NCBI RefSeq assembly: GCF_002890915.1
Contig: NZ_POUT01000007.1
Coordinates: 62,001 to 126,000 of the forward strand
Direction of reading: 5' to 3'
Length of the DNA: 64,000 bases
From: Stutzerimonas stutzeri
GTDB lineage: Bacteria > Pseudomonadota > Gammaproteobacteria > Pseudomonadales > Pseudomonadaceae
The notes under the pieces were generated by a model. The model worked only from the letters and a program-made list of their open reading frames with translations, was not told the origin of the DNA and ran no database searches. This document shows positions 8,527-18,186 of the stretch, in pieces; position 1 is the first letter of the stretch, and each line of letters starts with the position of its first letter. The position numbers were made by a program, and so were the translations under genes.

Positions 8527-8700
8527 GGTGGAAAACGCTGCGCGGTTTTCCACCCTACGGTGTGCCAGGCAGAGCGTAGGGTGGATGACGCTTTGCTCAT
8601 CCACCAGGCGATGCAGGAAGATTGCACGCTTTACCCCCAGGCGGCCTCGTGGTCGCCCTCATGCGCCGGTGGAAAAGGCTGCGCCGTTTTCCACCCTACG
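8527..8700. repeat. Cluster of three REP-like hairpins (GTGGAAAA...TTTTCCACCCTAC family)
   Basis: Three imperfect palindromes lie at 8527-8560, 8576-8605 and 8668-8700. The first and third share the arms GGTGGAAAA and TTTTCCACCCTACG; the middle one uses GTAGGGTGGATGA and TCATCCACC. The same family recurs at 22613-22700 and 27542-27695. They fill the gap between the NYN gene and the end of dxs and may act as transcript 3' stabilisers or terminators for both. Confidence 0.8.
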
Positions 8701-10612
8701 GCCTGGCGCTGCCTCGGGCGTTGCCGAGCAGCGCCAGGCGCTGGCGCACGGCGGCTTCGATGCCGGCGGCATCCAGCCCGCATTCGGCGAGCATCTCGCT
8801 GGGTTTGGCATGCTCGACGTACTGGTCCGGCAGCCCCAGGTGCAGCATAGGCAGGACGATGGCTTCGCCGGCGAGGAATTCGGCCACCGCGCTGCCGGCG
8901 CCGCCCATGACGCTGTTCTCCTCGATGGTCACCAGCAGTTCGTGGCTGGTCGCCAGCTGGCGCAGCAGCGCCTCGTCCAGCGGTTTGACGAAGCGCATGT
9001 CGACCACCGTGGCGTCCAGTGCCTCGCCGACCTGCAGCGCCTCGGCCAGCTGCACGCCGAAGACCAGCAGCGCCACCTTGCCGCCCCGGCGGCGGGTCAC
9101 CGCCTTGCCGATTTCCAGCGGCGCCAGCCCCGGCTCGATGGGCGCGTTCGGCCCGCTGCCGCGCGGGTAGCGCACCGCCGCCGGGCCTTCGAAGTGGTAG
9201 CCGGTGGTGAGCATGCGACGCATCTCGTTCTCGTCGCTGGGGGTCATCACCAGCATGCCGGGGATGCAGCGCAGGTAGGACAGGTCGAAGCTGCCGGCAT
9301 GGGTCGGGCCGTCCTCGCCGACCAGCCCGGCGCGGTCGATGGCGAACAGCACGTCGAGGTTCTGCACCGCGACGTCGTGGATCAGCTGGTCATAGGCGCG
9401 CTGGAGGAACGTCGAGTAGATCGCCACCACCGGCTTCATGCCTTCGCAGGCCATGCCGGCGGCCAGCGTCACGGCATGCTGCTCGGCGATGGCGACGTCG
9501 AAGTAGCGCTGCGGGAAGCGCTCGCTGAAGGCCACCAGGTCCGAGCCTTCCTTCATCGCCGGGGTGATGCCGGTCAGGCGCGGGTCGGCCTCGGCCATGT
9601 CGCACAGCCACTGGCCGAAGACGTTGGAGTATTTCGGCCCGGCAGGCTTCTTCGGCGCGACCGGCGCATCCACCGGCTCCAGCTTGCTGATGGCGTGCCA
9701 GGTGATCGGGTCGGCCTCGGCCGGGGCGAAGCCCTTGCCCTTCTTGGTCACCACGTGGAGGAACTGCGGGCCGTCGAGGTCGCGCATGTTGCGCAGGGTG
9801 GCGATCAGGGTCGGCAGGTCGTGGCCGTCGATGGGGCCGATGTAGTTCCAGCCGAGCTCCTCGAACAGGGTGCCGGGCACCAGCATGCCCTTGGCGTATT
9901 CCTCGGTGCGACGGGCGATTTCCCAGGCGCCGGGCAGGCGCGAGAGGATCTTCTTGCTGCCCTCGCGCATGCTCGAATAGGTACGGCTGGAGAGGATCTT
10001 GGCCAGGTAGTTGGACAGCCCGCCGACGTTGCGCGAGATCGACATGTCGTTGTCGTTGAGCACCACCAGCATGTTGGCGCCGACTTCCGGGGCGTGGTTG
10101 AGTGCTTCGAAGGCCATGCCGGCGGTCAGCGCGCCGTCGCCGATCACGGCGATGGACTTGCGCTTGCTGCCCTGCAGGCGTGCCGCGATGGCCATGCCCA
10201 GGGCGGCGCTGATCGAGGTGCTGGAATGGCCGACGCCGAAGGTGTCGTAGGCGCTTTCCGAACGCCGCGGGAAGGCCGCCAGGCCGTCCTTCTGGCGCAG
10301 GCTGGCCATGCGCGCGCGGCGCCCGGTGAGGATCTTGTGCGGGTAGGCCTGATGGCCGACGTCCCAGACCAGGCGGTCGTCCGGGGTGTCGTAGACGTAG
10401 TGCAGGGCGATGGTCAGTTCGATCACGCCGAGGCCGGCGCCGAAGTGGCCGCCGGTCTGGCCGACGCTGAACAGCAGGTCCTGGCGCAGTTCGTTGGCCA
10501 GTTCTTCGAGTTCCGCCTCGCCCAGCCGGCGCAGTTGCTCGGGCGTGGCCGCGCGGTCAAGGATGGGCGTCGCGGGGCGTACCCGAGGAATCTCATGGAA
10601 CGTCTTGGGCAT
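8696..10612 (-). CDS. dxs: 1-deoxy-D-xylulose-5-phosphate synthase
   Basis: A 638-aa thiamine-diphosphate enzyme that condenses pyruvate and glyceraldehyde-3-phosphate, the first step of the MEP isoprenoid pathway and the source of DXP for thiamine and pyridoxal. The ThDP motif is [17 protein letters not shown], followed by [11 protein letters not shown]. The central transketolase pyrimidine-binding domain has [18 protein letters not shown] and [15 protein letters not shown]. Full length for the family. The C-terminal stop region touches a REP hairpin. It lies downstream of xseB-ispA on the same strand, the common Pseudomonas order, but separated from ispA by 383 bp of repeats. Confidence 0.97.
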   Translation of the reverse strand: MPKTFHEIPRVRPATPILDRAATPEQLRRLGEAELEELANELRQDLLFSVGQTGGHFGAGLGVIELTIALHYVYDTPDDRLVWDVGHQAYPHKILTGRRARMASLRQKDGLAAFPRRSESAYDTFGVGHSSTSISAALGMAIAARLQGSKRKSIAVIGDGALTAGMAFEALNHAPEVGANMLVVLNDNDMSISRNVGGLSNYLAKILSSRTYSSMREGSKKILSRLPGAWEIARRTEEYAKGMLVPGTLFEELGWNYIGPIDGHDLPTLIATLRNMRDLDGPQFLHVVTKKGKGFAPAEADPITWHAISKLEPVDAPVAPKKPAGPKYSNVFGQWLCDMAEADPRLTGITPAMKEGSDLVAFSERFPQRYFDVAIAEQHAVTLAAGMACEGMKPVVAIYSTFLQRAYDQLIHDVAVQNLDVLFAIDRAGLVGEDGPTHAGSFDLSYLRCIPGMLVMTPSDENEMRRMLTTGYHFEGPAAVRYPRGSGPNAPIEPGLAPLEIGKAVTRRRGGKVALLVFGVQLAEALQVGEALDATVVDMRFVKPLDEALLRQLATSHELLVTIEENSVMGGAGSAVAEFLAGEAIVLPMLHLGLPDQYVEHAKPSEMLAECGLDAAGIEAAVRQRLALLGNARGSARP

Positions 10613-10995
10613 CGGGCGAATCGTTTTTGTCGAAAAAAGAGCGGCAGTTTAACCGATGGGCCCTGCGATAAGAACGACCCTGCGTCCAGCGCATGCTGTT
10701 CGCGCAGTCCGCAGGCTGCGTGGGGTGCGTAGCCTGAGGAGCACCGCGACGAAGCCCAAGAGCATCGCCCCGGGGTCGGGCCTCCCACAAAAGCAGGCAG
10801 CCCACACCGAACCCTGTGGGAGGCGCGCCCTCGCGGCGATTGCAGGCCGCAGGCCTGCCGGAAGCCCAAAAGCCTCGCCCCGGGGTCGGGCCTCCCACAA
10901 AAGCAGGCAGCCCACACCGAACCCTGGGGGAGGCGCGCCCTCGCGGCGATTGCAGGCCGCAGGCCTGGCTCCAGCCCGAATACCGCGCGGGCGCC
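10613..10995. other. Repeat-filled ispA-dxs intergenic region
   Basis: No coding sequence is supported in these 383 bp. Positions 10751-10970 are a tandem repeat described separately. The part nearest dxs (10613-10750) has no clear promoter I could recognise on the minus strand. I saw no thiamine riboswitch-like conserved blocks. Confidence 0.6.
10751..10970. repeat. Tandem duplication of a 110-bp REP/BIME unit
   Basis: 10751-10860 and 10861-10970 are two head-to-tail copies of exactly 110 bp that differ at only a handful of positions. Each unit holds a pair of inverted arms: one starting ATCGCC and ending CCTCCCACA, the other TGTGGGAGGCGCGCC ending GGCGAT. A third, single copy of the arm pair lies at 28688-28763. 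This is typical of mosaic REP elements in Pseudomonas. Confidence 0.85.
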
Positions 10996-11886
10996 TCAGT
11001 TGCGCCGCGCGACGATATAGCGTGCCAGCTCGCGCAGCGGCTCGGCGGCGATATCGAACGGGCGTAGCGCATGCAGCGCCAGGTCGCGCAGCTCCAGGGC
11101 ATAGGCCTTGGCCGCGTCCATGCCGAGCAGCGCCGGATAGGTGGGCTTGTCGCGGGCGATGTCGGCGCCCTGGTGCTTGCCGAGGGTGGCAGTGTCGCTT
11201 TCCACGTCGAGGATGTCGTCCTGCACCTGGAAGGCCAGGCCGACGGCCTGGGCGTACTGGTTCAGCGAGGCGAGGCTGTCGGCATCGGCGCGGCCGCTGG
11301 AAAGGGCGCCGAGCTGCACGCTGGCCTCGATCAGGGCGCCGGTCTTGTGCCGGTGCATCTGCTCCAGTGCGGCGCGATCGAGCTTGCGGCCGACCGAGCC
11401 GAGGTCGATGGCCTGGCCGCCGACCATGCCGGCCGGGCCGGCGGCGCGCGCCAGGACGCCGAACATCCGCAGGCGCAGCAGCGGGTCCGCGGGGTTGGAT
11501 TGCGCTGCTGCTAGCACGTCGAAGGCCAGGCTCTGCAGGCCATCGCCGGCGAGAATCGCGCAGGCCTCGTCGAAGGCCTTGTGGGTGGTCGGCTGGCCGC
11601 GACGCAGGTCGTCGTCGTCCATGGCCGGCAGGTCGTCGTGCACCAGCGAGTAGGCATGGATCAGCTCTACCGCGCAGGCGGCGCCATCCGCCTGGGCCTT
11701 GTCGCCACCCAGGGCCTCGCTGGCGGCGTAGACCAGTAGCGGGCGCACCCGCTTGCCGCCGTTCATCACGCTGTAGCGCATGGCCTGGTAGAGCCGTTCG
11801 AGCGGCGCTTGCGGCGCGACGAAGAGGGCATCGAGACAGCCGTCGACGCGCTGCTGGCAGCGCTTCTGGTACTCGCCGATCGTCAT
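10996..11886 (-). CDS. ispA: Farnesyl diphosphate synthase (short-chain polyprenyl synthase)
   Basis: A 296-aa trans-prenyltransferase making farnesyl diphosphate from IPP and DMAPP/GPP for ubiquinone and undecaprenyl phosphate. The first Asp-rich motif is [14 protein letters not shown] and the second is [21 protein letters not shown] near the N-terminus binds IPP. The start codon overlaps the xseB stop by four bases (ATGA arrangement, 11883-11886), showing translational coupling. Confidence 0.96.
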   Translation of the reverse strand: MTIGEYQKRCQQRVDGCLDALFVAPQAPLERLYQAMRYSVMNGGKRVRPLLVYAASEALGGDKAQADGAACAVELIHAYSLVHDDLPAMDDDDLRRGQPTTHKAFDEACAILAGDGLQSLAFDVLAAAQSNPADPLLRLRMFGVLARAAGPAGMVGGQAIDLGSVGRKLDRAALEQMHRHKTGALIEASVQLGALSSGRADADSLASLNQYAQAVGLAFQVQDDILDVESDTATLGKHQGADIARDKPTYPALLGMDAAKAYALELRDLALHALRPFDIAAEPLRELARYIVARRN

Positions 11887-12125
11887 GCTTCGGCGTCCGT
11901 GTCGAAGGGTGCTTCCTGCAGCGTGCCGTCGCGCTCGAGCAGGATCTGCACCTTCTGCTCGGCCTGGCTCAACGCCGCCTGGCAGTCGCGGGTCAGGCCG
12001 ATGCCCTGTTCGAAGCAGGTCAGCGAGTCTTCCAGCGACAGTTCGCCGCTTTCCAGGCGCTCCACCAGCTGCTGCAGCTCGGCGAGCGATTGTTCGAAAT
12101 CAAGGGCGACTTTCTTGCGGGCCAT
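11883..12125 (-). CDS. xseB: Exodeoxyribonuclease VII small subunit
   Basis: An 80-aa protein, the usual size for XseB, with [26 protein letters not shown], the conserved helical hairpin that binds the large subunit XseA. Exonuclease VII degrades single-stranded DNA during repair. The ATG encoding [12 protein letters not shown] is chosen; an in-frame ATG 51 bp upstream gives a non-conserved leader. It is the first gene of xseB-ispA-(dxs). xseA is not in the window. Confidence 0.95.
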   Translation of the reverse strand: MARKKVALDFEQSLAELQQLVERLESGELSLEDSLTCFEQGIGLTRDCQAALSQAEQKVQILLERDGTLQEAPFDTDAEA

Positions 12126-12219
12126 GGCGGGAACCTGTCGTGTGCGGCGAGTCTGAACCGGGCGCGACATTAGCAAAGAAGGCCCGGCGCAGCCACAAGG
12201 TTCGCCACCGGCAAGGCGC

Positions 12220-12987
12220 TCAGCCGGCGTAGGTGGCCCAGAAGTAATGGAGGGTCATGCCGCTGCCGACCAGGATGACGAAGGCGCGCAGCCAGGTGGC
12301 CGGCAGTTTCTGGCTGAGCGCGCCGCCGGCGTAGCCGCCGAGGGTGGCGCCGCCGAGCAGGATCAGCAGCTCGTACCAGCTGACCCGGCCGGCGACGATG
12401 AAGGTGATGCTGGCGACGCTGTAGATCACCGCCGAGATCAGGTTCTTCAGCGCGTTGGCGCGCACCAGCTGATGGCCCTCGATGGAGAAGGCCGCCAGTT
12501 GCAGGATGCCCATGCCGGCGCCGAAGTAGCCGCCGTAGATCGAGACCAGACCATGGGCCGCCATCGAGCCGGTGGAGTGCGGCGGCACCGCGCTCGCTTC
12601 CCGGCGCCGCGCTGCCAACCAGCGGCTGAGCCAGGGACTGGCGGTGAACAGCGCGGTGGCCAGCAACAGCAGCCAGGGAATCAGCAGGCTGAAGACGTCG
12701 TCGCCGCCGGCCAGCAAGGCCAGGCCACCGAGCAGGCCGCCGGCCAGGCCAGCCAGCAGCAGCGGCAGCAGGTACGGCCCGAGCGGGCGCAGGCTCGCGC
12801 GCGCGGCCCAGGCGCCGGCGAGGCTGGCCGGCCAGAGTGCCACGGCATTGGTGGCGTTGGCGGTCACCGGCGGCAGGCCGATGGCGAGCAGGGCGGGGAA
12901 GGAGAAAAAGGTACCGCCGCCAGCGAGGGCATTCATTCCACCCGCGGCGAAACCGGCGGCGATCAGTAGCAGAATCTCGAACACCAT
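12220..12987 (-). CDS. TSUP/TauE/SafE-family membrane transporter
   Basis: A 255-aa protein with about seven to eight transmembrane helices. The N-terminal repeat [40 protein letters not shown] is the family hallmark (G-x-G-G-G then P-P-x-x-A-x-x-T-N). A second half begins with [19 protein letters not shown] proteins export or import sulfonates, sulfite or other organic anions; the substrate is not predictable here. The ATG is at 12985-12987. Confidence 0.88.
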   Translation of the reverse strand: MVFEILLLIAAGFAAGGMNALAGGGTFFSFPALLAIGLPPVTANATNAVALWPASLAGAWAARASLRPLGPYLLPLLLAGLAGGLLGGLALLAGGDDVFSLLIPWLLLLATALFTASPWLSRWLAARRREASAVPPHSTGSMAAHGLVSIYGGYFGAGMGILQLAAFSIEGHQLVRANALKNLISAVIYSVASITFIVAGRVSWYELLILLGGATLGGYAGGALSQKLPATWLRAFVILVGSGMTLHYFWATYAG

Positions 12988-13069
12988 TTAGCTATCCATG
13001 CACCAAAAGGATGCAGGGTATCCAAGCCATGGTCTTCCGGCCAGCGTCTCGTACGGCGCTCGGCCCGGG

Positions 13070-15466
13070 TCAGCCGTCCAGCGGCAACTGCAGGTTGACC
13101 GGCAGCGGCCCCCGGCGCGCCAGCCGGCACTGTTCCGCAGGCAGTGGGCGAGCATAGTGGTAGCCCTGCAGGCTGGGGCAGCCGTTGAGGCGCAGGAAGG
13201 CCGCCTGGCGCTCGTTCTCGACGCCTTCGGCGACCACGTGCAGGCCGAGATGGCTGGCCATGGTCAGGATGCCGCGCACCAGCGCGACCGACTGTTCGCT
13301 GTCCGGCAGGCCGGCGACGAACTCGCGGTCGATCTTGATGCCATCGAAACGAAAGCGCTGCAGATAGGTCAGCGAGGCATAGCCGGTGCCGAAGTCGTCC
13401 AGCAGCAGCGGCATGCCGGCGGCCTTGAGGCGCGTGAGCGTCTGCTGCACGTGTTCGTCGGCTTCCAGCAGCGCGCTTTCGGTGATCTCCAGCTCCAGCA
13501 GGTGCGGCGGCGTGCCTTCTTCTTCGAGAATGGCCAGCAGGCTGCCGGCCAGGTCCGCCTGGCGGAAATCCAGCGGCGACAGGTTGACCGCTATGCGCAG
13601 CGCATGACCCATGTCATGCCACTGCCGTGCCTGGCGGCAGGCTTCGCGGAACACCCAGCGCGTCGCCTCGATGATCAGGCCGCTGTCTTCGAGCACCGGG
13701 ATGAATTCCCCCGGCGGCACCAGCCCGCGTTCCGGCGAGCACCAGCGCAGCAATGCCTCCATCACCTCGGGCTCGCCCTGGGTGTTGACCTGCGCCTGGT
13801 AGTGCAACACGAACTCCTGCTGGTCGAGCGCGCGGCGCAGGGCCTGCTCCAGCTGCCGGCGGCGGGCAGCGGCGGCGCTGAGTTCCTCGCTGTAGCTGGC
13901 GGTGCAGTTACGGCCGGCGTCCTTGGCCGCGTACAGCGCCAGGTCGACCTGCTTGAGCAGGTCGTTGACGCTGTGCCGGCCATCGCTTTCGGCAACCCCG
14001 ATGCTCGGGCTGACGAAGCACTCGTACTGGCCGATCCGCACCGGCGGCCTGAAGCCCTCGACGATGCGCTGCGCCAGTTGCTCGGCCTGCTCGATGCGCC
14101 AGCCCTCGAGCAGCACCATGAATTCATCGCCACCGGAGCGGGCCAGCAGCGCGGGGGGCGGCGCCAGGCGGCTGAGACGCTCGCCGATCTGTACCAGCAG
14201 CTTGTCGCCGATCTCGTGGCCGAGGGTGTCGTTGATGCGCTTGAAGTGGTCGAGATCGAGGTAGAGCAGGCTCAGCGGAAGCCGGGCGGTGAGCAGCTGC
14301 TCCATGCGCTGCACCAGGTAATGGCGGTTGGCGAGCTGGGTGAGGGGGTCGAAATGCGCCAGGAAGCGCAGGCGCTGTTCGGCGCGCAGGCGATCGCCGA
14401 TATCGCGCAGCAGGATCAGGTAGTGCTGCGCACCGGCGCGCTGGAACGGCGTGCAGGTGATCTCCAGCGGGACTTCATGGCCGTGGCGCCGGCCGCTGAG
14501 CTCGAGCGGCGTGTTGAGCGGCGTACCCAGGATGCGGGCGGCGGCGTCGGCCTCGGCCAGACGGTCGGCGGGCAGGTTGCCCACCAGCTCGGCGGGCGTG
14601 CAGCCGAACAGGGCGGCGGCGGCCGGGTTGGCCTGCTGGACGCGCAGCTGCCGGTCGACCACCAGCATGCCGACCGGGGCGGTGTCGATCAGGTCGCGCA
14701 TCAGTTGCTCGTTTTCGCTCAGCGCCAGTTGCCGCTCATGCAGCTGGCGCATCATGCGGCTGAGGGTGGCGGCGAGCCGGCCGATTTCATCGCGGCCGCC
14801 GATTGCCGGCGGCTGCGGCTGCTGGTCGACGGCGAAGCGGCGGGCGGCCTGGTCGATGCGTGCCAGGCGGCGGGTGAGCAGGCGGTTGTAGAGCAGATTG
14901 AGGACCAGGCCGAGCAACAGCAGCAGGGCCAGGGTCTGGGCCAGGTAGAACCAGGCCTCGTACTTGGTCTGGGCGAGAGTCGGGGTGAAATCGTATTCCA
15001 CCAGCAGGGCTTCGCGCAGCGGCGTGCCATCGTCCGCGACCCGGTCCAGCGGGTAGATGGCCAGCTGCCGATCGGGGGCTTGGCCGATCCAGCCGGCGCG
15101 GCCATTACCCACGTAGCCGCCGAGCTCGGCGGGCGTGATCAGGCTGAGCTGCCGTGGATCCAGGCCCAGGCGGGTGGTGGCGATCACCTGCAGTTGCTGG
15201 TCGATGACCATCGCCCAGCGCACCCCTTGCAGGCTGGCCAGGTCGGCCAGCTCGGTTTCCAGTTCGGCGTTGCGCCCCAGGCGGCGGTGGTCGCTCAGGC
15301 TGCTCTGCAGCAGGCTGAAATGCTGATGGGTGTGGTTGCGCCAGTGGGTCAGGGTCTCTTCGATCCGCGTGGGCAGGTGCCAGGCGGTCAGCAGGATGGT
15401 GAATAGCAGCCCGAAGAGCCCCAGTAGCAATGGCAGCGACTTGCGTAGCGACAGTTGCGTCAGCAT
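13070..15466 (-). CDS. Membrane PAS-GGDEF-EAL cyclic-di-GMP enzyme
   Basis: A 798-aa inner-membrane protein. One TM helix is at about 12-30, followed by a periplasmic sensor region, a second TM at about 155-175, a HAMP-like linker, a PAS domain at about 270-390, GGDEF at residues 445-449 and EAL at 570-572. The cyclase motif SGGDEF is intact but the inhibitory RxxD site is missing (PPPA at that place). The EAL domain keeps ELEITES, LLDDFGTGYAS, KIDREF and EGVE, so phosphodiesterase activity is expected. Its ATG overlaps the stop of the upstream SBP lipoprotein gene by seven bases, indicating coupled synthesis and probably a shared sensing job. Confidence 0.93.
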   Translation of the reverse strand: MLTQLSLRKSLPLLLGLFGLLFTILLTAWHLPTRIEETLTHWRNHTHQHFSLLQSSLSDHRRLGRNAELETELADLASLQGVRWAMVIDQQLQVIATTRLGLDPRQLSLITPAELGGYVGNGRAGWIGQAPDRQLAIYPLDRVADDGTPLREALLVEYDFTPTLAQTKYEAWFYLAQTLALLLLLGLVLNLLYNRLLTRRLARIDQAARRFAVDQQPQPPAIGGRDEIGRLAATLSRMMRQLHERQLALSENEQLMRDLIDTAPVGMLVVDRQLRVQQANPAAAALFGCTPAELVGNLPADRLAEADAAARILGTPLNTPLELSGRRHGHEVPLEITCTPFQRAGAQHYLILLRDIGDRLRAEQRLRFLAHFDPLTQLANRHYLVQRMEQLLTARLPLSLLYLDLDHFKRINDTLGHEIGDKLLVQIGERLSRLAPPPALLARSGGDEFMVLLEGWRIEQAEQLAQRIVEGFRPPVRIGQYECFVSPSIGVAESDGRHSVNDLLKQVDLALYAAKDAGRNCTASYSEELSAAAARRRQLEQALRRALDQQEFVLHYQAQVNTQGEPEVMEALLRWCSPERGLVPPGEFIPVLEDSGLIIEATRWVFREACRQARQWHDMGHALRIAVNLSPLDFRQADLAGSLLAILEEEGTPPHLLELEITESALLEADEHVQQTLTRLKAAGMPLLLDDFGTGYASLTYLQRFRFDGIKIDREFVAGLPDSEQSVALVRGILTMASHLGLHVVAEGVENERQAAFLRLNGCPSLQGYHYARPLPAEQCRLARRGPLPVNLQLPLDG

Positions 15467-16395
15467 GCACTCACCCCGCAGCGGGCGATGAGCCCGTCGG
15501 CCCGGCCGGTACCGCTCAGCAGGCGCCGCTCGCTCATGTACTGGCTCAGTTGCTCGATGCTGCGCTTCAGCTGGCCGCCCTCGAACCACTCGCGGTTGAG
15601 CGGGGCATCGCCCATGAGCAGGCCATCGAGGGTGACCTGCAGGGCTTCGGCGCTCAGGCCCAGGCGCTTGCGCAGGCGTGGATCGCTCTCATCGCGGGTT
15701 TCCTGCCAGGTGCGCAGCGCATCGAGCCAGAGCGCCTTGAGCCGCCTGCGCTGTTCGGCGCTGACCCGTCGACGGTCGATGACCATGACATCGACGATCT
15801 CGCCTGGCAGCAGGCGGCTGTCGAAGATTCGCCGGGCGCCCTGGGCTTCCAGCACCGGACCTTCCGAGGCGAAGCTGATCACGGCGTCGACACGGTTGGC
15901 GGTGAACGCCGCGGCCTGCTCGTGCACCGGCAGGCTGACCACGCTCAGATCGTCGATGTGCAACTGCGCCTGATCGAGGAGCCGCGAGAGGATGTAGGCG
16001 CCCAGCGCGGTGTTTTCCACGCCGATGCGCCGGCCCTTGAGATCCCGCAGGGTGGTCACCGGCGCGCGGGCGAACAGCACGTCGGCGCCCGCCGATACAT
16101 CGCTGACCAGGATGATTTCCAGGTCCAGTTCGCCGGCGCTGTCCTGCAGGGCGAGGGTTTCGTCGAGGGTCAGCATCGCCGCATCCAGCAAGCCGTTGCG
16201 AAAGCCGCGCAGCACACCGGTGGTGTTTGGGTACTCGACCAGGCGCAGGCCGCTGGGGGCCGTCCAGCCCAGGTCGTCGGCCAGGTACAACGGGGCATAA
16301 CCGAGCCAGCGGTTGGTCCCGATGCGCAGGGAATCCGCCTGCGGTTGGCAGCCCAGCAGGGTCATGCAGACAAGCAAGAGAAGAGCCCGACTCAT
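15460..16395 (-). CDS. NMT1/THI5-like solute-binding lipoprotein
   Basis: A 311-aa protein with a lipoprotein signal (MSRALLLLVCMTLLGC, lipobox LLGC). The binding fold resembles nitrate/sulfonate/thiamine-precursor SBPs: LRIGTNRWLGYAPLYLADDLGW, GLLDAAMLTLDETL, LKGRRIGVENTALGAYILSRLLD. No ABC permease or ATPase is next to it. Instead its end overlaps the start of a GGDEF-EAL gene with a periplasmic sensor domain. I infer that it presents a ligand to that enzyme rather than feeding a transporter. An orphan transporter component elsewhere in the genome remains possible. Confidence 0.85.
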   Translation of the reverse strand: MSRALLLLVCMTLLGCQPQADSLRIGTNRWLGYAPLYLADDLGWTAPSGLRLVEYPNTTGVLRGFRNGLLDAAMLTLDETLALQDSAGELDLEIILVSDVSAGADVLFARAPVTTLRDLKGRRIGVENTALGAYILSRLLDQAQLHIDDLSVVSLPVHEQAAAFTANRVDAVISFASEGPVLEAQGARRIFDSRLLPGEIVDVMVIDRRRVSAEQRRRLKALWLDALRTWQETRDESDPRLRKRLGLSAEALQVTLDGLLMGDAPLNREWFEGGQLKRSIEQLSQYMSERRLLSGTGRADGLIARCGVSAC

Positions 16396-16802
16396 CGGTC
16401 ACGTCCATGATGTTTGAACGCCACCATAGCCGAGCCGATGAGGCGAGGAAATCCCCCCTTTGTCTGTGTGTGAAATCTTTTGAAATGCTACACGAGGGCT
16501 TAGGCCGCGGCCCTGCAGCTATTGCTTGGCCTGGATCGCAGCGGCCAAATGACGCGCTCTGCATATAGGCCGAGGTGCTGGAAGCGCTGCCCCGCATGAT
16601 GCGCGCAGGGTAGTGTCGTCGGCGCCTGTGCCGTCCATGCCCAGCAGCATGGCGGGTGGGCCTGGCGAGAGTGCCGGTCAGCGAGTACCCGGGCTTCTGG
16701 GGCGCCTTCGGTTGCTCCTGCTTCGCCTTCTGATCGGCTATGGTTGGTCATCACCAGCGAGCCGGCTTCCGGCCCGTTTTCTTCCCGAGGAGGCTGGCAG
16801 GC
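16396..16802. other. 407-bp divergent intergenic region
   Basis: The region lies between the divergent SBP lipoprotein and OprD-family genes. I see no supported coding sequence and no clear sigma-70 or sigma-54 promoter. The only firm signal is the GAGGAGG ribosome-binding sequence just ahead of the porin. Promoters for both genes must lie here. Confidence 0.5.
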
Positions 16803-18107
16803 ATGGCCCTGGCCGTACAACGTCTGGTTTTGCCGGCACTACTGGCCGCCACGTTCGAGGCCTGGGCGGTTCCTGTCAGCCCGTCCGGCGACAATGCCGC
16901 CTGGTCCCTGCTGGGGCGCAACTATTTCCTGCACAACGATTTCCGCAGCCCTTCCGGCTCTGGCCAGAGCTACCAGCAGGAGTGGGCGCAAGGCTTCATC
17001 GCCGAGGTCACGTCGGGATTCACTCCCGGCACCCTCGGCCTGGGCGTCGACGCCCATGGTTTTCTCGGCCTCAAGCTGGACGGCGGCCGTGGGCACGCCG
17101 GCACAGGCCTGCTGCCGCGCGATGGCGATGGCCGCGCCGTCGACGACTATTCCAGCGCCGGCGCGGCGCTGAAGCTGCGTCTGGGGCAAAGCCTGCTCCG
17201 CTATGGCGAGATGATCGTCGAGACGCCGGTGTTCGACACGGGCGACAAGCGCCTGCAGCCCGAATACGCCAGCGGTTTGCTGCTCGACAGCGAGGATCTC
17301 GCCAACCTGCACCTGCAGGCGGGGCGGTTCACCCGCTTCAAGAACCAGAACGCCAGTTCCGGGCACGGCGATTTCGACGGCTACGGGGCGTCCACCCGCG
17401 ACAGCGCGATCGGCTTCGTCGGCGCCCGCCTCGTCAGCGATGCGCCGTTCGGCGCCGCGCTCTACGCCGCGCAACTGGACGACACCTGGCGCCAGGGCTA
17501 CCTCAACCTGAGCTACCAGCAGGGTGCCGTGACGCTCGACGGCAACCTCTACAAGACCCGCGAACAGGGCGCCGCCCGCGCCGGCGACATCGATACCCTG
17601 GCCTGGAGCCTGCTGGCCAGGTACCGGCTCGGCAGCCAGGCGTTCAGCGTCGCCTTCCAGCAGGTGCGCGGCGACACGCCGTTCGATTTCGTCGGCGGCG
17701 ACTCGATCTACCTGGCCAATTCGATCAAGTATGCCGACTTCAACGGCCCGCACGAGCGTTCCTGGCAGGCCCGCTATGACCTGGATCTGGCGACCTTCGG
17801 CATTCCCGGCCTGACCTTCATGGCGCGCTATGTCAGCGGGCGCGGCATCGACGGCAGCAAGGCGCCGGTCGGCGGCGCCTACAACCCGCTGGACCCGCTC
17901 AGCGGCCTGCCCGTCCCGCAGCAGGGCAGGGGCGGGCGCCACTGGGAGCGCGACCTGGACCTGCGCTACGTCGTCCCGTCCGGTCCGGCGAAGGACCTCA
18001 GCCTGAACCTGGCGCATGTCAGCCATCGCGGCAACGACGCCCAGGCCGGGGCTGACATCGACCGCCTCTACCTGGTCTTCGAATACCCCCTCAAGGGCTG
18101 GCTCTGA
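16803..18107 (+). CDS. OprD-family outer-membrane porin
   Basis: A 434-aa precursor with a signal peptide (MALAVQRLVLPALLAATFEAWA). The mature protein has the typical OprD opening LLGRNYFLHNDFR, then a periodic amphipathic beta-strand pattern and ends with an aromatic-rich last strand (RLYLVFEYPLKGWL). QQEWAQGFIAEVTSGFTPGTLGLGVDAHGFLGLKLD is the conserved early block. These 18-strand monomeric channels take up amino acids or aromatic and carboxylic acids; this member's substrate is not identifiable. A start at 16803 places the signal peptide at the N-terminus and follows GAGGAGG. Confidence 0.9.
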   Translation: MALAVQRLVLPALLAATFEAWAVPVSPSGDNAAWSLLGRNYFLHNDFRSPSGSGQSYQQEWAQGFIAEVTSGFTPGTLGLGVDAHGFLGLKLDGGRGHAGTGLLPRDGDGRAVDDYSSAGAALKLRLGQSLLRYGEMIVETPVFDTGDKRLQPEYASGLLLDSEDLANLHLQAGRFTRFKNQNASSGHGDFDGYGASTRDSAIGFVGARLVSDAPFGAALYAAQLDDTWRQGYLNLSYQQGAVTLDGNLYKTREQGAARAGDIDTLAWSLLARYRLGSQAFSVAFQQVRGDTPFDFVGGDSIYLANSIKYADFNGPHERSWQARYDLDLATFGIPGLTFMARYVSGRGIDGSKAPVGGAYNPLDPLSGLPVPQQGRGGRHWERDLDLRYVVPSGPAKDLSLNLAHVSHRGNDAQAGADIDRLYLVFEYPLKGWL

Positions 18108-18146
18108 ACGTGCCCCGCGGGCGGCGGATAAACCTGCGGGCATAAA

Positions 18147-18169
18147 AAAGCCGGCTTGTGGCCGGCTTT
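18147..18169 (-). terminator. Intrinsic terminator between oprD-like gene and ppa
   Basis: A perfect 9-bp stem AAAGCCGGC/GCCGGCTTT with a 5-nt loop. On the minus strand it is followed by six T residues, fitting the end of ppa; on the + strand three T residues end the stem, so it may also serve the convergent porin gene. Confidence 0.8.
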
Positions 18170-18186
18170 CAGGGGGTGGCGTTGGC

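Noticed and set aside
10613..10750. Thiamine-pyrophosphate riboswitch ahead of dxs
   Set aside because: The conserved CTGAGA and ACCTGA-type blocks of the TPP aptamer are not visible in the leader.
10751..10970. Possible CRISPR array
   Set aside because: Only two long (110 bp) tandem units with internal palindromes and no unique spacers; this is a BIME/REP duplication. No cas genes are near.
16396..16802. Small RNA or hidden gene in the 407-bp gap upstream of the OprD-family gene
   Set aside because: No terminator, promoter or coding pattern could be supported; the open frames there are short and unlike known proteins.
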